A DNA stretch of 37,797 nt, from NCBI GenBank assembly GCA_903830565.1, contig CAIKUF010000141.1:1-37797 (forward strand), in the 5' to 3' direction. Shown here in pieces: positions 1 through 8,022 of this stretch. The notes under the pieces are model-generated. The model did no database searches. It saw only the letters and a list, made by a program, of their open reading frames with translations, and was not told the DNA's origin. Numbering within the stretch: the stretch's first letter is position 1; each line of letters opens with the position of its first letter. The translations under genes were made by a program, and so were the position numbers. The stretch is from an uncultured bacterium (lineage in GTDB: Bacteria; Pseudomonadota; Gammaproteobacteria; Burkholderiales; Burkholderiaceae_C).

Positions 1-55
1 CTTGGCCGACGCCGGTCATGTAGGGCTGGAGTTCGAGGTTCACCATGGGCGGCAT
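1..55 (-). CDS. Start of a minus-strand gene, possibly gamma-glutamyl phosphate reductase (partial)
   Basis: Only 18 codons lie in the window, reading MPPMVNLELQPYMTGVGQ from an ATG at 55, open to the window edge. The 'YMTGVGQ' segment resembles the N-terminal helix of glutamate-5-semialdehyde dehydrogenases (ProA), which often begin with a short leader and then a YM-x-x-(I/L/V)G motif. It follows the AEC permease gene by about 40 bases on the same strand, so the two may be co-transcribed. The ribosome site is weak. The identity is a guess from 18 residues; only the open frame and its position are seen directly. Confidence 0.35.
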   Translation of the reverse strand, partial: MPPMVNLELQPYMTGVGQ

Positions 56-96
56 TTTCGCACTCGCGGTGGCGTCTGCGCCAGCAGGCGTGCAGT

Positions 97-1068
97 TCAG
101 CCAATCCGGCCCAGCACCAGCAGCCACAGCGGCGCCGTGAGGGCGAAGCCGAAGGTCGAAAGCACGATGGCCGTCGTCGTCTCGGCTTCGAGGGTCGTGT
201 AGCGCTGCGCGAACAGCAGCGGGTTCGAGCCGACCGGCAGCGCGGCGCAGACGACGATCACCGCCAGCGGCATTCCGTGCAAGCCGACAACGAAATACCC
301 GACCAGCAGCACCAGCGCCGGCTGCACGAAGAGCTTGGCCAGGCAGAGCCACAGCGCGCCACGCAGCGAGCCCTTGACGCCGTAGTGTTCGAGCGACATG
401 CCGATCACGACCAGACACAGCGGCACCACCGCCAGCGCGAGCAGTTGCAGCGTCTCGTCGACCAGCGCCGGCAGCGCGGCGCCGCCGAGGTTGAACGCAA
501 GGCCGGCGAGCACCGGCAGCACGACCGGGTGGATCACCGTGTTGCGCGCCGTCTTCAGCAGCGTCGCGGCGAGCGAATGCGCCTCGCCCTGGCGGCGCGC
601 GTGGGCCCGCGCGAGGTCGTGCTCGACGAGCGCGGTGGCCAACGTCAGCAGCGTCAGCGCGTGCAGGCTGACGATGGCCAGGTGCACCGCCAGACCGGTC
701 TCGGCGAAGAGCGCGGTCGCCATCGGGATGCCGAGCTGCACCGTGTTGCCGAAGGTCGCCGAGATCGCGCGCACGCTCGGCGCCGCGGCGCTCTCGGGCG
801 TCGCGAAGCGCCGCATGGCGAGGTAGACCGCGAGCAGCAAGGCGAGCACCGGGACGAAGAACGCGGCCAGCGTGAGCCAGGGCATCGCCGAGAGGTCGAT
901 GCGCGCCGTCGTGCGAAACAGCAGCGCCGGAATGAAGAGGTAGAACGCGGCGTTCGAGAGCACGCGCGCCACGTCGCCCTCGCCCAACCATCGCGCCCGC
1001 CCCGCCACCCAGCCGAGGGCGACGACGGCGAAGATCGCGATCAGCTTCAGGAACACGGCGAGCGACAT
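97..1068 (-). CDS. AEC (auxin efflux carrier) family permease
   Basis: A 323-residue integral membrane protein, the usual length of bacterial AEC (Mem_trans) permeases. It starts with a hydrophobic helix (MSLAVFLKLIAIFAVVALGW) and continues as about ten hydrophobic segments in two halves separated by a hydrophilic loop around residues 150-180 (EHDLARAHARRQGEAHS). The family-typical helix break with 'FGNTVQLGIP' lies near residue 107, and a second one near the C-terminus carries 'ALPVGSNPLLFAQRY'. Members export or exchange small carboxylates or amino-acid-like anions, but the substrate cannot be read from sequence. It has no obvious functional link to the aromatic genes downstream. Confidence 0.85.
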   Translation of the reverse strand: MSLAVFLKLIAIFAVVALGWVAGRARWLGEGDVARVLSNAAFYLFIPALLFRTTARIDLSAMPWLTLAAFFVPVLALLLAVYLAMRRFATPESAAAPSVRAISATFGNTVQLGIPMATALFAETGLAVHLAIVSLHALTLLTLATALVEHDLARAHARRQGEAHSLAATLLKTARNTVIHPVVLPVLAGLAFNLGGAALPALVDETLQLLALAVVPLCLVVIGMSLEHYGVKGSLRGALWLCLAKLFVQPALVLLVGYFVVGLHGMPLAVIVVCAALPVGSNPLLFAQRYTTLEAETTTAIVLSTFGFALTAPLWLLVLGRIG

Positions 1069-1233
1069 GGCGCGCCAGTATCACCGAGGCCAGGGCGCGT
1101 GCGAGGGCCGGCAGTGCGTGAAGGGCGCTGGCGGTGCGGCCGCCAGGCTCGCTCTGCCTTCTCACGCCGCGGCCGCGCCCGAAGCGACGGCCAGCACCCT
1201 CGTCAAAAGGGGCTAACGGCTCACGCTGGGCCA

Positions 1234-1248
1234 GCCGGCTGAGCCGGC
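1234..1248 (-). terminator. Possible terminator hairpin after the outer-membrane protein gene
   Basis: A perfect inverted repeat (GCCGGCT and AGCCGGC, effective loop about five bases) lies just after the stop codon at 1253-1255 on the minus strand. A short T run (CCCCTTTT) follows only about 20 bases later, so intrinsic termination is uncertain. The remaining bases up to 1068 show no gene. Confidence 0.3.
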
Positions 1249-1252
1249 ATGT

Positions 1253-2233
1253 CTACTCGCTCTTGAGGCGTCGCGCGCCTTCGAGGAGCGGGTGCCACCC
1301 GAACACGAGCGTGACCATGAAGTTGTCCATCCGAAGGGCCGTCGGGTCGCTGCTGTTGTTCAGGGTCGACTTGTAGCCGACGGTGAGGTTCAGGTTGTCG
1401 TTGACCTGGTAGCCGAGCGTGATGCCGGCACCCCAGTTGTTCAGCTTGGCGCCTGCGACGCCGTTGATGGTCGCCTTGCCGCCGTTGTACCAGGAGGCAT
1501 CGAGTGCGCCCCAGAAGCGCTCGGTGAGGTCGCGCGTCAAGTGGGCGTCGAGTTGGAACAGCGGATCGGTCTTCAAGGTCTGCCCGACATAGTCGCTGTT
1601 GTTTCCGAACAGCCATACGGCGGGCAGGAATTCGAGGGTCGTGCGCTGGCCCGGCACCCAGGGGCCGAGCTGCCAGACGACCGGCGTGCCCAGGCGCCCG
1701 TACCAGCGGTTCTGGCCGATGTTCAGCGGCTGGCTGCTGTCGTAGTTGCCGATCGGCAGCGCCAGGTCGGCGAGCAGGTCGAGCGAGAACCCTGGCTCGT
1801 AGCGCAGCACGTCGGGAAGGTTGTTCTGCGCCTTCGGACCGAGGACGTTGACGTTGAACTCGACCATCGGGTCGCCGAAGCCGTTGGTCGATTGGTTGAA
1901 CGACTTGCCGGCCGCCGTGATCTCGCCCGAGACGCGGCCCATGGGCACGATGATCGCGGCCATCGCCGAGCGGTCGAGCAACGTGAAGGTGCGCGCGTAG
2001 CCCACCATGGCCAGGCTCGCGTCGACGTTCGCCCCTGGCGCCACGATGTGCGCGGGGTCGAACGGGTTCGTGTTGCCGCTCAACGACTGGTAGACGAGCG
2101 GCACCGCGTTGGCGTCCGACAGGGTCTTCCAGTAAAAGCGGCCCGGAACCTGGGCCTGAGCCTGCGGCGGGCAGAGCGCGCCGATGGCCACCATGGTTGC
2201 GCCGAGCCACTGGATCACGGCAATGCGTTTCAT
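1253..2233 (-). CDS. Outer-membrane protein of the phenol meta-degradation type (Phenol_MetA_deg-like)
   Basis: About 326 residues from the ATG at 2233, chosen because GGAGGT lies six bases upstream; a longer reading from 2254 lacks a comparable site. The first 28 residues form a Sec signal peptide ending AQAQ. The rest alternates short amphipathic beta strands (LAMVGYARTF, FSLDLLADLALP, NLNLTVGYKSTL) and ends in a strand with aromatic residues (FMVTLVFGWHP), the pattern of a beta-barrel. The family occurs in gene clusters for aromatic degradation and is presumed to aid uptake of hydrophobic substrates. It lies 65 bases downstream of the sulfatase on the same strand, so the two probably share a transcript. 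Its role is inferred from family and context. Confidence 0.7.
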   Translation of the reverse strand: MKRIAVIQWLGATMVAIGALCPPQAQAQVPGRFYWKTLSDANAVPLVYQSLSGNTNPFDPAHIVAPGANVDASLAMVGYARTFTLLDRSAMAAIIVPMGRVSGEITAAGKSFNQSTNGFGDPMVEFNVNVLGPKAQNNLPDVLRYEPGFSLDLLADLALPIGNYDSSQPLNIGQNRWYGRLGTPVVWQLGPWVPGQRTTLEFLPAVWLFGNNSDYVGQTLKTDPLFQLDAHLTRDLTERFWGALDASWYNGGKATINGVAGAKLNNWGAGITLGYQVNDNLNLTVGYKSTLNNSSDPTALRMDNFMVTLVFGWHPLLEGARRLKSE

Positions 2234-2297
2234 CGGACCTCCATCGCTTTTCATCGAATCCCCCCTTTTCCCGACCGGACTGTCGAAGCGGCAAGCC

Positions 2298-4142
2298 TCA
2301 AGGCCTGGGCTCGGCCAACATATCCTTGGGCGGCACGAACTGACCCTTGGTGGTCAGCGGCGGGTAGCCCGGGTCGTCCGGCACCCGCGGCGGCAACTGG
2401 TCGTCCAGCGTCTCGAACACCGAGCGGCTGGGCAGCACGACGTTGTTGGTGCGTGCGTAGTCGTCCCACAGCGCGACCATGGCCTTGAGCTTGTCGGGGT
2501 GCGCCGCCGCGAGGTCCTTGCGCTCGCCGGGATCGGCCGCCAGATCGAACAGTTGCCAGTCGCCGTTGCCCATGGGCTTGTATTCGCGGCGCACCTTCCA
2601 TTGGCCCTGGCGCAGCGCCTGGTTGCCGAACAGTTCCCACGCGAGGTAGTCCTGCGCCGAGCGCGGCGACTCGGCCTGGCCCGCGAGCACCGGACCCCAG
2701 GATTTGCCCATCAGCGGTGGCAGCTCGCGGCCCGCCAGGGTCTTTGGATACGTGGTGCCGGCGACTTCGAGCAGCGTCGGCATCAGGTCGGCCACATGCA
2801 TCAGGCCGGGGTTGCGGCTGCCCTTGGGCCTTTTCACGCCCGGGCCGCTCACGACGAGCGCGTTGCGGATGCCGCCTTCGCCGAGCCAGCCCTTGTACTG
2901 GCTGAACGGCGTCATCGAAACCTGCGCCCACATCGGGCCGTAGGCGACGTACGAGCCCGGGTCGCCCCAAGCGTTGGGGTGGTTCTGCGACCAGTTGATG
3001 GCCGCGAACAGATAGTCGCGCGTGCCCGGCGTGCCGGCGATCATCGCGAACAGGTCGGTGCCCTCGGCGCCGTTGTCGCCGAAGACGATGAAGATCGTGT
3101 TGTCGTACTCGCCGATCTGCTTCAGGTGATCGATCAGGCGCCCGACGTGGAAGTCCATGTTCTCCACCATGCCGGCGTAAAGCTCCATCTTCTTGCCGAG
3201 CAGGGCGCGCGTCGCCGGCGCCAGCAGCGTCGGGTCGGGCACGAACCACATGCGCTCGGCGAGTTGCGTGCCGGCGGGCACGATGCCCATCTCGATCTGG
3301 CGCTTCAGCCGTTCCCGGCGCACCGCGTCCCAGCCTTTGTCGTACTCGCCGACGTGGCGGTTGCGCCAGTCCTTCGGCAGGTGATACGGATCGTGCGGCG
3401 CCTGGTGCGAGACGTAGGCGAAGAAGGGCTTGCCGTCCGCGCGGTTGGCGTCGATGAAGCCGATCAGCTTGTCGGTGTAGGTCTGGGTGGCGTAGTAGTC
3501 GTCGGGCAGCTTCGTCAGGTAGCGCCCGTCCTCGGTGAAGACGGACTTCGGCGACGCGGCGGTGAAGTTCGTCATGTCCCAGTAGCTGCCGGCGCCGTCG
3601 AGCAGCGAGAAGTCGCGTTCGAAACCGCGCGCGCGCGGAATCTGGTCGGGCGCCTTGCCCAGGTGCCACTTGCCGACCATGTAGGTGTGGTAGCCGGCGT
3701 CCTTGAGCAATTGCGGCAGGGTCGCGACGCGGTCGTTCAGGTAGCCCTCGTAGCCGATCAGGCCGCGCTGGTTGGGCGCGGTCCACTCGTCCATGTTGCC
3801 GAGGCCGTTCAAGTGCGTGTCGACGCCGCTGAGCAGCATCGAGCGCGTCGGCGAGCAACTGGCGTGGGTGTAGAAGTTGGTGAAGCGCACACCTTCGCTG
3901 GCCAGTGCGTCGAGATTCGGCGTCCTGATCTCGCCGCCGAACGAGCCCATGTCGGCAAAGCCCAGGTCGTCGCCGAGGATGACGACGATGTTCGGGCGGC
4001 GATTCGCCTCGGCGGCGGCCGAGACCGCCGGCACGGCGAGCATCGCCAGCATGCCGGCGATGCAGGTCACCCTCAGCCACCGACCACGGCGGCCCAGCTT
4101 GGCGACGGTAGCGCGCGTCGCGCCCGGCGTCATGATCGGCAT
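2298..4142 (-). CDS. Cys-type sulfatase (arylsulfatase-like), exported
   Basis: A 614-residue alkaline-phosphatase-superfamily sulfatase. Key features from the ATG at 4142 (GGGAAG lies upstream): a basic N-terminus and hydrophobic signal segment to about residue 44; metal ligands in GDD at 57-59; the formylglycine motif CSPTR at 96-100; GKWHLGK at 157-163; and the metal-binding DNG at 356-358. Cys96 must be oxidised to formylglycine by an FGE- or anSME-type enzyme; none is visible in this window. The enzyme would hydrolyse sulfate esters in the periplasm. Its neighbours are an outer-membrane protein of aromatic-degradation type downstream and a divergent AraC regulator, which suggests aryl sulfate as substrate. 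The frame is open further upstream, but that stretch shows no homology. Confidence 0.88.
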   Translation of the reverse strand: MPIMTPGATRATVAKLGRRGRWLRVTCIAGMLAMLAVPAVSAAAEANRRPNIVVILGDDLGFADMGSFGGEIRTPNLDALASEGVRFTNFYTHASCSPTRSMLLSGVDTHLNGLGNMDEWTAPNQRGLIGYEGYLNDRVATLPQLLKDAGYHTYMVGKWHLGKAPDQIPRARGFERDFSLLDGAGSYWDMTNFTAASPKSVFTEDGRYLTKLPDDYYATQTYTDKLIGFIDANRADGKPFFAYVSHQAPHDPYHLPKDWRNRHVGEYDKGWDAVRRERLKRQIEMGIVPAGTQLAERMWFVPDPTLLAPATRALLGKKMELYAGMVENMDFHVGRLIDHLKQIGEYDNTIFIVFGDNGAEGTDLFAMIAGTPGTRDYLFAAINWSQNHPNAWGDPGSYVAYGPMWAQVSMTPFSQYKGWLGEGGIRNALVVSGPGVKRPKGSRNPGLMHVADLMPTLLEVAGTTYPKTLAGRELPPLMGKSWGPVLAGQAESPRSAQDYLAWELFGNQALRQGQWKVRREYKPMGNGDWQLFDLAADPGERKDLAAAHPDKLKAMVALWDDYARTNNVVLPSRSVFETLDDQLPPRVPDDPGYPPLTTKGQFVPPKDMLAEPRP

Positions 4143-4493
4143 GTCCACTTCCCTTTCCAACCCCTCATCGAACTTCAGCCGTGGCTCGTCGGCGCCCAGC
4201 CCGAGAGCAAGCCATCGAATCGGCGCAAGCGCCCGTCGCTTGCCGCTCTTGGACCCGCCGCGGGCCGTCCGCCGCCGTCCAACCGGCGATGCACCCGGTG
4301 GGCACGAGTAGCCCGAAATCCCCGCCGAGCGAAGGCATTCGATCGGCGTGTTCGGCGCGCTGTCGAACGGCCTGTGCCAGCCCATGACACTGACGCACCG
4401 GTCCCCTTCTTGGCTTTGACGACCGCACGCAGTGCCCGCTGAGTTTCGGGCCGGACCTTGGCCCCGTCTATCGGAATTCCGCACAATCCGAGG
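4143..4493. promoter_or_regulatory. Divergent intergenic region between sulfatase and AraC regulator
   Basis: About 350 bases with no convincing gene. Short open frames here have no ribosome sites and no recognisable residues. The region must carry promoters for both divergent units and probably the operator of the AraC-type regulator, but I see no clear direct-repeat pair to mark one. Confidence 0.5.
4458..4487 (+). promoter_or_regulatory. Candidate sigma70 promoter of the AraC-type gene
   Basis: TTGGCC at 4458-4463 and CACAAT at 4482-4487 are spaced 18 bases apart. Transcription from this -10 would start at or within a base or two of the ATG at 4494, giving a leaderless or near-leaderless message. 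This is read by eye and unsupported by data. Confidence 0.3.
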
Positions 4494-5546
4494 ATGTTCA
4501 AGCCCAGCCTCAGCCTCGTGCGTCCCGCAGTGACGGTGCATGAATTCAGCGACCCGACGGCCGCCGACGCCGGTATCGAGTCGATCGAGCAGGATGCGGT
4601 GCAACTTCAGTCGAAGCCCTTGCGGGTGCGACGAATCGTCGTGCGCCTCGGAGCCGCGACGGTCATCTTCCACTCGGTCAATCTGCGGGTGCGCAGCCAT
4701 ACGCGAGTCCTCGAGGGGCAACTCGCCTACGTGACCTTCGGCCCGCAGGCGAGCGGCACGGCGAACGGGGTGCCGGTCGGGCCTGGCACGATGCTCGCCG
4801 CCGAGCCGGGCTCGCAGGCCCGGTTCGTGGTCGACGCCGGCTGGGAGAGCATCACCGTCCTGCTCCCGCCGCAGGCCCTTCGGGCGCATTTGGCGGCGCG
4901 GCGGCGCGGGCGCGAGCTTCGCCGGCCGCGCGGCGTCGAAGCGCTGCACGTGAACCCGCAGGGGGCGCGCGCCCTGTTCGAGCGCGGCAAACTCCTGGTG
5001 GAGACTGCGGCAGGCCGGCCGGCCCTCTTCAACGATTGCGAACGCGAGCGGGCCACCGCCCAGGTCGAGTTGATCGAGACCCTTCTGGCAACCCTCGGCG
5101 GGGCCAGAGACTTCCAACCGAGTCGAAGCGACCGCACGCGGCAGGCACGCAGCCTGCTCGTCAAGAACGCCGAGGATTACGCTCTCTCGCACGTCGGTGA
5201 GCCGCTGTATGTGACGGACCTGTGCCAAGCCGCCGCGGTGAGCGAGCGCACCTTGGAATACGCGTTCAAGGAGGTCTTGCAATTGACGCCGGTGGCCTAT
5301 CTGCTGCGATTGAGGCTGCACCGGGTGCGGCAGACGCTTCGCGCGGCGACGCCGGGATCGACGACGGTTTCGGCCGAGGCGCTCAACTGGGGCTTCTGGC
5401 ACTTCGGCGAGTTCTCACGCGCCTACAAGGCCTGCTTCGGCGAGCTGCCCTCCGCGACCCTGCGTGGCCCCCGCGCCCAGCCGCCCCGGCAGGCGCCCGA
5501 CCCCGGCGTCATGCCCAAGAAACCTGACCCAATGCTGTTGGCTTAG
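4494..5546 (+). CDS. AraC-family transcriptional regulator
   Basis: 350 residues from the ATG at 4494. The N-terminal two-thirds is a cupin-like sensing domain of the AraC_binding_2 type (RVLEGQLAYVTFGPQASG and a following PGTMLAAEPG). The C-terminal third, from about residue 225, is the paired helix-turn-helix DNA-binding domain: 'VTDLCQAAAVSERTLEYAFKE' is the first HTH and 'NWGFWHFGEFSRAYKACFGE' the second, with the conserved F-G-x-P-S-type ending as FGELPSATLR. It is divergent from the sulfatase and lies 175 bases upstream of the protocatechuate operon in the same direction. Control of the sulfatase locus is the likeliest role; control of the protocatechuate operon cannot be excluded, since no other regulator lies next to that operon. 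Confidence 0.85.
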   Translation: MFKPSLSLVRPAVTVHEFSDPTAADAGIESIEQDAVQLQSKPLRVRRIVVRLGAATVIFHSVNLRVRSHTRVLEGQLAYVTFGPQASGTANGVPVGPGTMLAAEPGSQARFVVDAGWESITVLLPPQALRAHLAARRRGRELRRPRGVEALHVNPQGARALFERGKLLVETAAGRPALFNDCERERATAQVELIETLLATLGGARDFQPSRSDRTRQARSLLVKNAEDYALSHVGEPLYVTDLCQAAAVSERTLEYAFKEVLQLTPVAYLLRLRLHRVRQTLRAATPGSTTVSAEALNWGFWHFGEFSRAYKACFGELPSATLRGPRAQPPRQAPDPGVMPKKPDPMLLA

Positions 5547-5549
5547 CTC

Positions 5550-5574
5550 CCGTTCGCCCGCAGCCTGTCGAAGC
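5550..5574. repeat. Dispersed repeat of the CCGTTCG...CTGTCGAAGC type
   Basis: This sits a few bases after the AraC stop codon and reads CCGTTCGCCC then GCAGCCTGTCGAAGCG. It is a degenerate copy of a short palindromic repeat common between genes in many proteobacteria. Related copies lie at 14139-14158 and 15170-15195, so copies bracket the protocatechuate operon and the GT9-like gene after it. Confidence 0.5.
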
Positions 5575-5721
5575 GTCAGGCCAAACGGTTTACGCCATGC
5601 AGATCGACTCATTGCGCAACCGACCCTGCTCGCCAACAATGGCGCCTTGCCGCAGACCCCGCACAGCGGACACCGCGCCGCGCCTGGGAGCGCGGGCTTC
5701 GCACCGAGAATGAAGGCAACC

Positions 5722-6804
5722 ATGCAGCGCCCCATCCCCTGCCTGTTCATGCGCGGCGGCACCTCACGAGGGCCGTTCTTCGACGCCGCCGACCTGCCGG
5801 CCGACACCGCCACGCGCGACCGCGTGCTGCTGGCGGTGATGGGTTCGCCCGATGCGCGGCAGATCGACGGCCTGGGCGGCGCGCACCCGCTGACGAGCAA
5901 GGTCGGCATCGTCAGCCGCGGCCAGGCCGCGGGCGTGGACCTCGAATTCCTGTTCGCGCAACTGCAACCCGAAAAGGACACCGTGGACACCACGCCCAAC
6001 TGCGGCAACATGCTCGCCGCCGTGGTGCCGTTCGCGCTCGAACGCGGCATGGCGCGCACTCAAGGGCTGACGACGACGCTGCGCGTGCTGACGCTCAACA
6101 CCGGCATGCTGTGCGACATCACCGTGCAGACGCCGGGCGGCGCGGTCGAGTATGCGGGCGATGCGCGCATCGACGGCGTTCCCGGAACCTCGGCGCCGAT
6201 CAAGATCAACTTCGTCGATACCGCAGGCTCGGTCGCGCCCGGCCTGCTGCCCACCGGCCGCGTGCGGGACACGATCGACGGCATCGCGGTGACCTGCATC
6301 GACAACGGCATGCCGCTCGTGATTCTCGAAGCCGCCGCCGTCGGCCGCACGGGCTACGAGACGGTGGCAGAGCTGAACGCCGACAGCGAGCTCAAGGCGC
6401 GCATCGAGAGGTTGCGCATCGCCTGCGGCCACGCGATGGGCCTCGGCGATGTGACGGCGAAGAACTACCCGAAGATGACGCTGATCGCCGCGCCGCGCGA
6501 GGGCGGCAGCATCGCGACGCGCAGCTTCATCCCGCACGTGTGCCACGACGCGATCGGCGTGCTCGCGGCGGTGACGGTGGGCACGGCCTGCGTGCTCGAA
6601 GGCTCGATTACGCGGGGCGTCGCGGTGATGCCGGCGGGCCTCCTGAAGACCGTCTCGGTCGAACACCCGATGGGCGAGTTCAGCGTCGAGCTCGGGCTCG
6701 ACCCGGCGAACCCGCAGAAGGTCACCCGCGCCGCGCTGCTGCGCACGGCGCGGCTGATCATGCGCGGCGAGGTGATGGTGCCAGCCGCCGTCTGGCCGGC
6801 CTGA
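5722..6804 (+). CDS. galD: 4-oxalomesaconate tautomerase (PrpF/GalD/LigU family)
   Basis: 360 residues of the PrpF/diaminopimelate-epimerase-like fold. It interconverts tautomers of 4-oxalomesaconate in the protocatechuate 4,5-cleavage (and gallate) pathway. The family N-terminus (PCLFMRGGTSRG) is intact. Lys60 in LTSK and Cys94 in CGNM match the catalytic Lys/Cys pair described for LigU. I chose the ATG at 5722 because GAAGG lies five to six bases upstream; an ATG at 5710 would add four residues. It is the first gene of the operon; the next gene starts 16 bases after its stop. The Comamonas equivalent is called pmdU. Assignment to tautomerase rather than methylaconitate isomerase rests on the neighbours. 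Confidence 0.88.
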   Translation: MQRPIPCLFMRGGTSRGPFFDAADLPADTATRDRVLLAVMGSPDARQIDGLGGAHPLTSKVGIVSRGQAAGVDLEFLFAQLQPEKDTVDTTPNCGNMLAAVVPFALERGMARTQGLTTTLRVLTLNTGMLCDITVQTPGGAVEYAGDARIDGVPGTSAPIKINFVDTAGSVAPGLLPTGRVRDTIDGIAVTCIDNGMPLVILEAAAVGRTGYETVAELNADSELKARIERLRIACGHAMGLGDVTAKNYPKMTLIAAPREGGSIATRSFIPHVCHDAIGVLAAVTVGTACVLEGSITRGVAVMPAGLLKTVSVEHPMGEFSVELGLDPANPQKVTRAALLRTARLIMRGEVMVPAAVWPA

Positions 6805-6820
6805 ACAGGAGAGAAGAGCG

Positions 6821-7849
6821 ATGATCATCGACTGCCACGGCCACTACACGACGGCGCCGAAGGCGCTGGAGGAATGGCGCAAGCGCCAGATCGCCGGCAT
6901 CTCCGATCCCGGGGCGAAGCCCCGGGTTGAAAGTTTGGTGATCACCGACGACGAGCTGCGCCAGAGCATCGAGGCCAACCAGCTCCGGCTGATGCGCGAG
7001 CGTGGCAGCGACCTCACGATCTTCAGCCCGCGGGCGAGTTTCATGGCGCACCACATCGGCGACTTCGAGGTCTCGTCGACCTGGGCCGCGATCTGCAACG
7101 AGCTGTGCTACCGCGTCAGCCGGCTCTTCCCCGACCACTTCATCCCGGCGGCGATGCTGCCGCAGTCGCCGGGCGTGGACCCTGCAACCTGCATCCCCGA
7201 GCTCGTGCGCTGCGTCGAGGAGTACGGCTGCGTCGGTATCAACCTCAACCCCGATCCGTCGGGCGGGCACTGGACGAGCCCGCCGCTCTCGGATCGCCAC
7301 TGGTACCCGATCTACGAGAAGATGGCCCTGTACGACATCCCGGCGATGATCCACGTCAGCACGAGTTGCAACGCGTGCTTTCACACCACCGGCGCGCATT
7401 ACCTGAACGCCGACACCACGGCCTTCATGCAGTGCCTGACCTCGGACCTGTTCAAGGACTTCCCGACCCTGCGCTTCGTGATCCCGCACGGCGGCGGCGC
7501 GGTGCCCTACCACTGGGGGCGCTTTCGGGGCCTGGCGCAAGAGCTCAAGAAGCCGCTGCTCAAGGACCATCTGCTGAACAACATCTTCTTCGACACCTGC
7601 GTCTACCACCAGCCGGGCATCGACCTGTTGACGACCGTGATCCCGGCCCGCAACATCCTCTTCGCGAGCGAGATGATCGGCGCCGTGCGCGGCATCGACC
7701 CCGAGACCGGGCACTACTACGACGACACCAAACGCTACATCGAAGCCTCGACCATCGTCGTCGACAGCGACCGCCACCTGATCTACGAAGGCAACGCGCG
7801 GCGCGTCTACCCGCGGCTGGATGCGGCGCTGAAGGCGAAGGGCAAGTAG
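6821..7849 (+). CDS. ligJ: 4-oxalomesaconate hydratase (LigJ/PmdE type)
   Basis: 342 residues, amidohydrolase-superfamily fold. It adds water to 4-oxalomesaconate to give 4-carboxy-4-hydroxy-2-oxoadipate. The zinc ligands I recall for LigJ (His6, His8, His178, Glu284) all fall at exactly those positions here: DCHGH, MIHVS and FASEM. The family blocks EANQLRLM, NLNPDPSGGH and IPHGGGAVPYHWGRFRG are all present. GGAG-type ribosome binding (caggagagaagagcg) precedes the ATG. An 8+8 base perfect palindrome with a GAA loop occurs inside the gene at 6908-6926 and encodes a Gly/Pro-rich stretch in a variable loop. Confidence 0.95.
   Translation: MIIDCHGHYTTAPKALEEWRKRQIAGISDPGAKPRVESLVITDDELRQSIEANQLRLMRERGSDLTIFSPRASFMAHHIGDFEVSSTWAAICNELCYRVSRLFPDHFIPAAMLPQSPGVDPATCIPELVRCVEEYGCVGINLNPDPSGGHWTSPPLSDRHWYPIYEKMALYDIPAMIHVSTSCNACFHTTGAHYLNADTTAFMQCLTSDLFKDFPTLRFVIPHGGGAVPYHWGRFRGLAQELKKPLLKDHLLNNIFFDTCVYHQPGIDLLTTVIPARNILFASEMIGAVRGIDPETGHYYDDTKRYIEASTIVVDSDRHLIYEGNARRVYPRLDAALKAKGK
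6908..6926. repeat. Perfect palindrome inside the ligJ coding sequence
   Basis: CCCGGGGC, then GAA, then GCCCCGGG: an 8-base perfect inverted repeat with a three-base loop, encoding P-G-A-K-P-R in the variable segment near residues 30-35. Palindromes of this look are common intergenic REP-like units, so this may be a coding fossil of one. Confidence 0.6.
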
Positions 7850-7867
7850 TTACGTGACAGGCGAGCC

Positions 7868-7993
7868 ATGTTCAATGATGCCGAACAGCCCCTCACCCCA
7901 ACCCTCTCCCGCAAGCGGGAGAGGGGGCAGGTTCGCTTCGATCGCTCCCTCTCCCGCTTGCGGGAGAGGGTTGGGGTGAGGGCTGCGTCGTGA
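7868..7993 (+). repeat. REPIN-type inverted pair of palindromes between ligJ and ligK
   Basis: Two 24-base palindromes, 7902-7925 and 7947-7970, each with 11-base arms (CCCTCTCCCGC and its complement) around AA or TT. They sit in the arms of a larger inverted repeat, 7890 to about 7982, whose outer arms are CCCTCACCCCAA and TTGGGGTGAGGG. This is the architecture of a REPIN (two inverted REP units). The whole element lies inside a 41-codon open frame from ATG 7868 to TGA 7993, 30 bases before ligK; whether that frame is translated is unknown, and no good ribosome site precedes it. The element could form a strong mRNA hairpin that protects or attenuates the operon message. Confidence 0.85.
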
Positions 7994-8022
7994 CCGAGCC
8001 ACGTCACCGATAAGGAGCGATC

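Noticed and set aside
277-1242. Long plus-strand frames antisense to the AEC permease and to many other genes (for example 2184-4442 and 15061-16620)
   Set aside because: They are rich in Arg, His, Gln and Ala with no domains and no ribosome sites, as expected for shadow frames in high-GC DNA.
4143-5402. Extension of the sulfatase frame upstream to 5402
   Set aside because: The signal peptide and ribosome site place the start at 4142, and the extension runs antisense through the AraC-type gene, which has clear domain structure.
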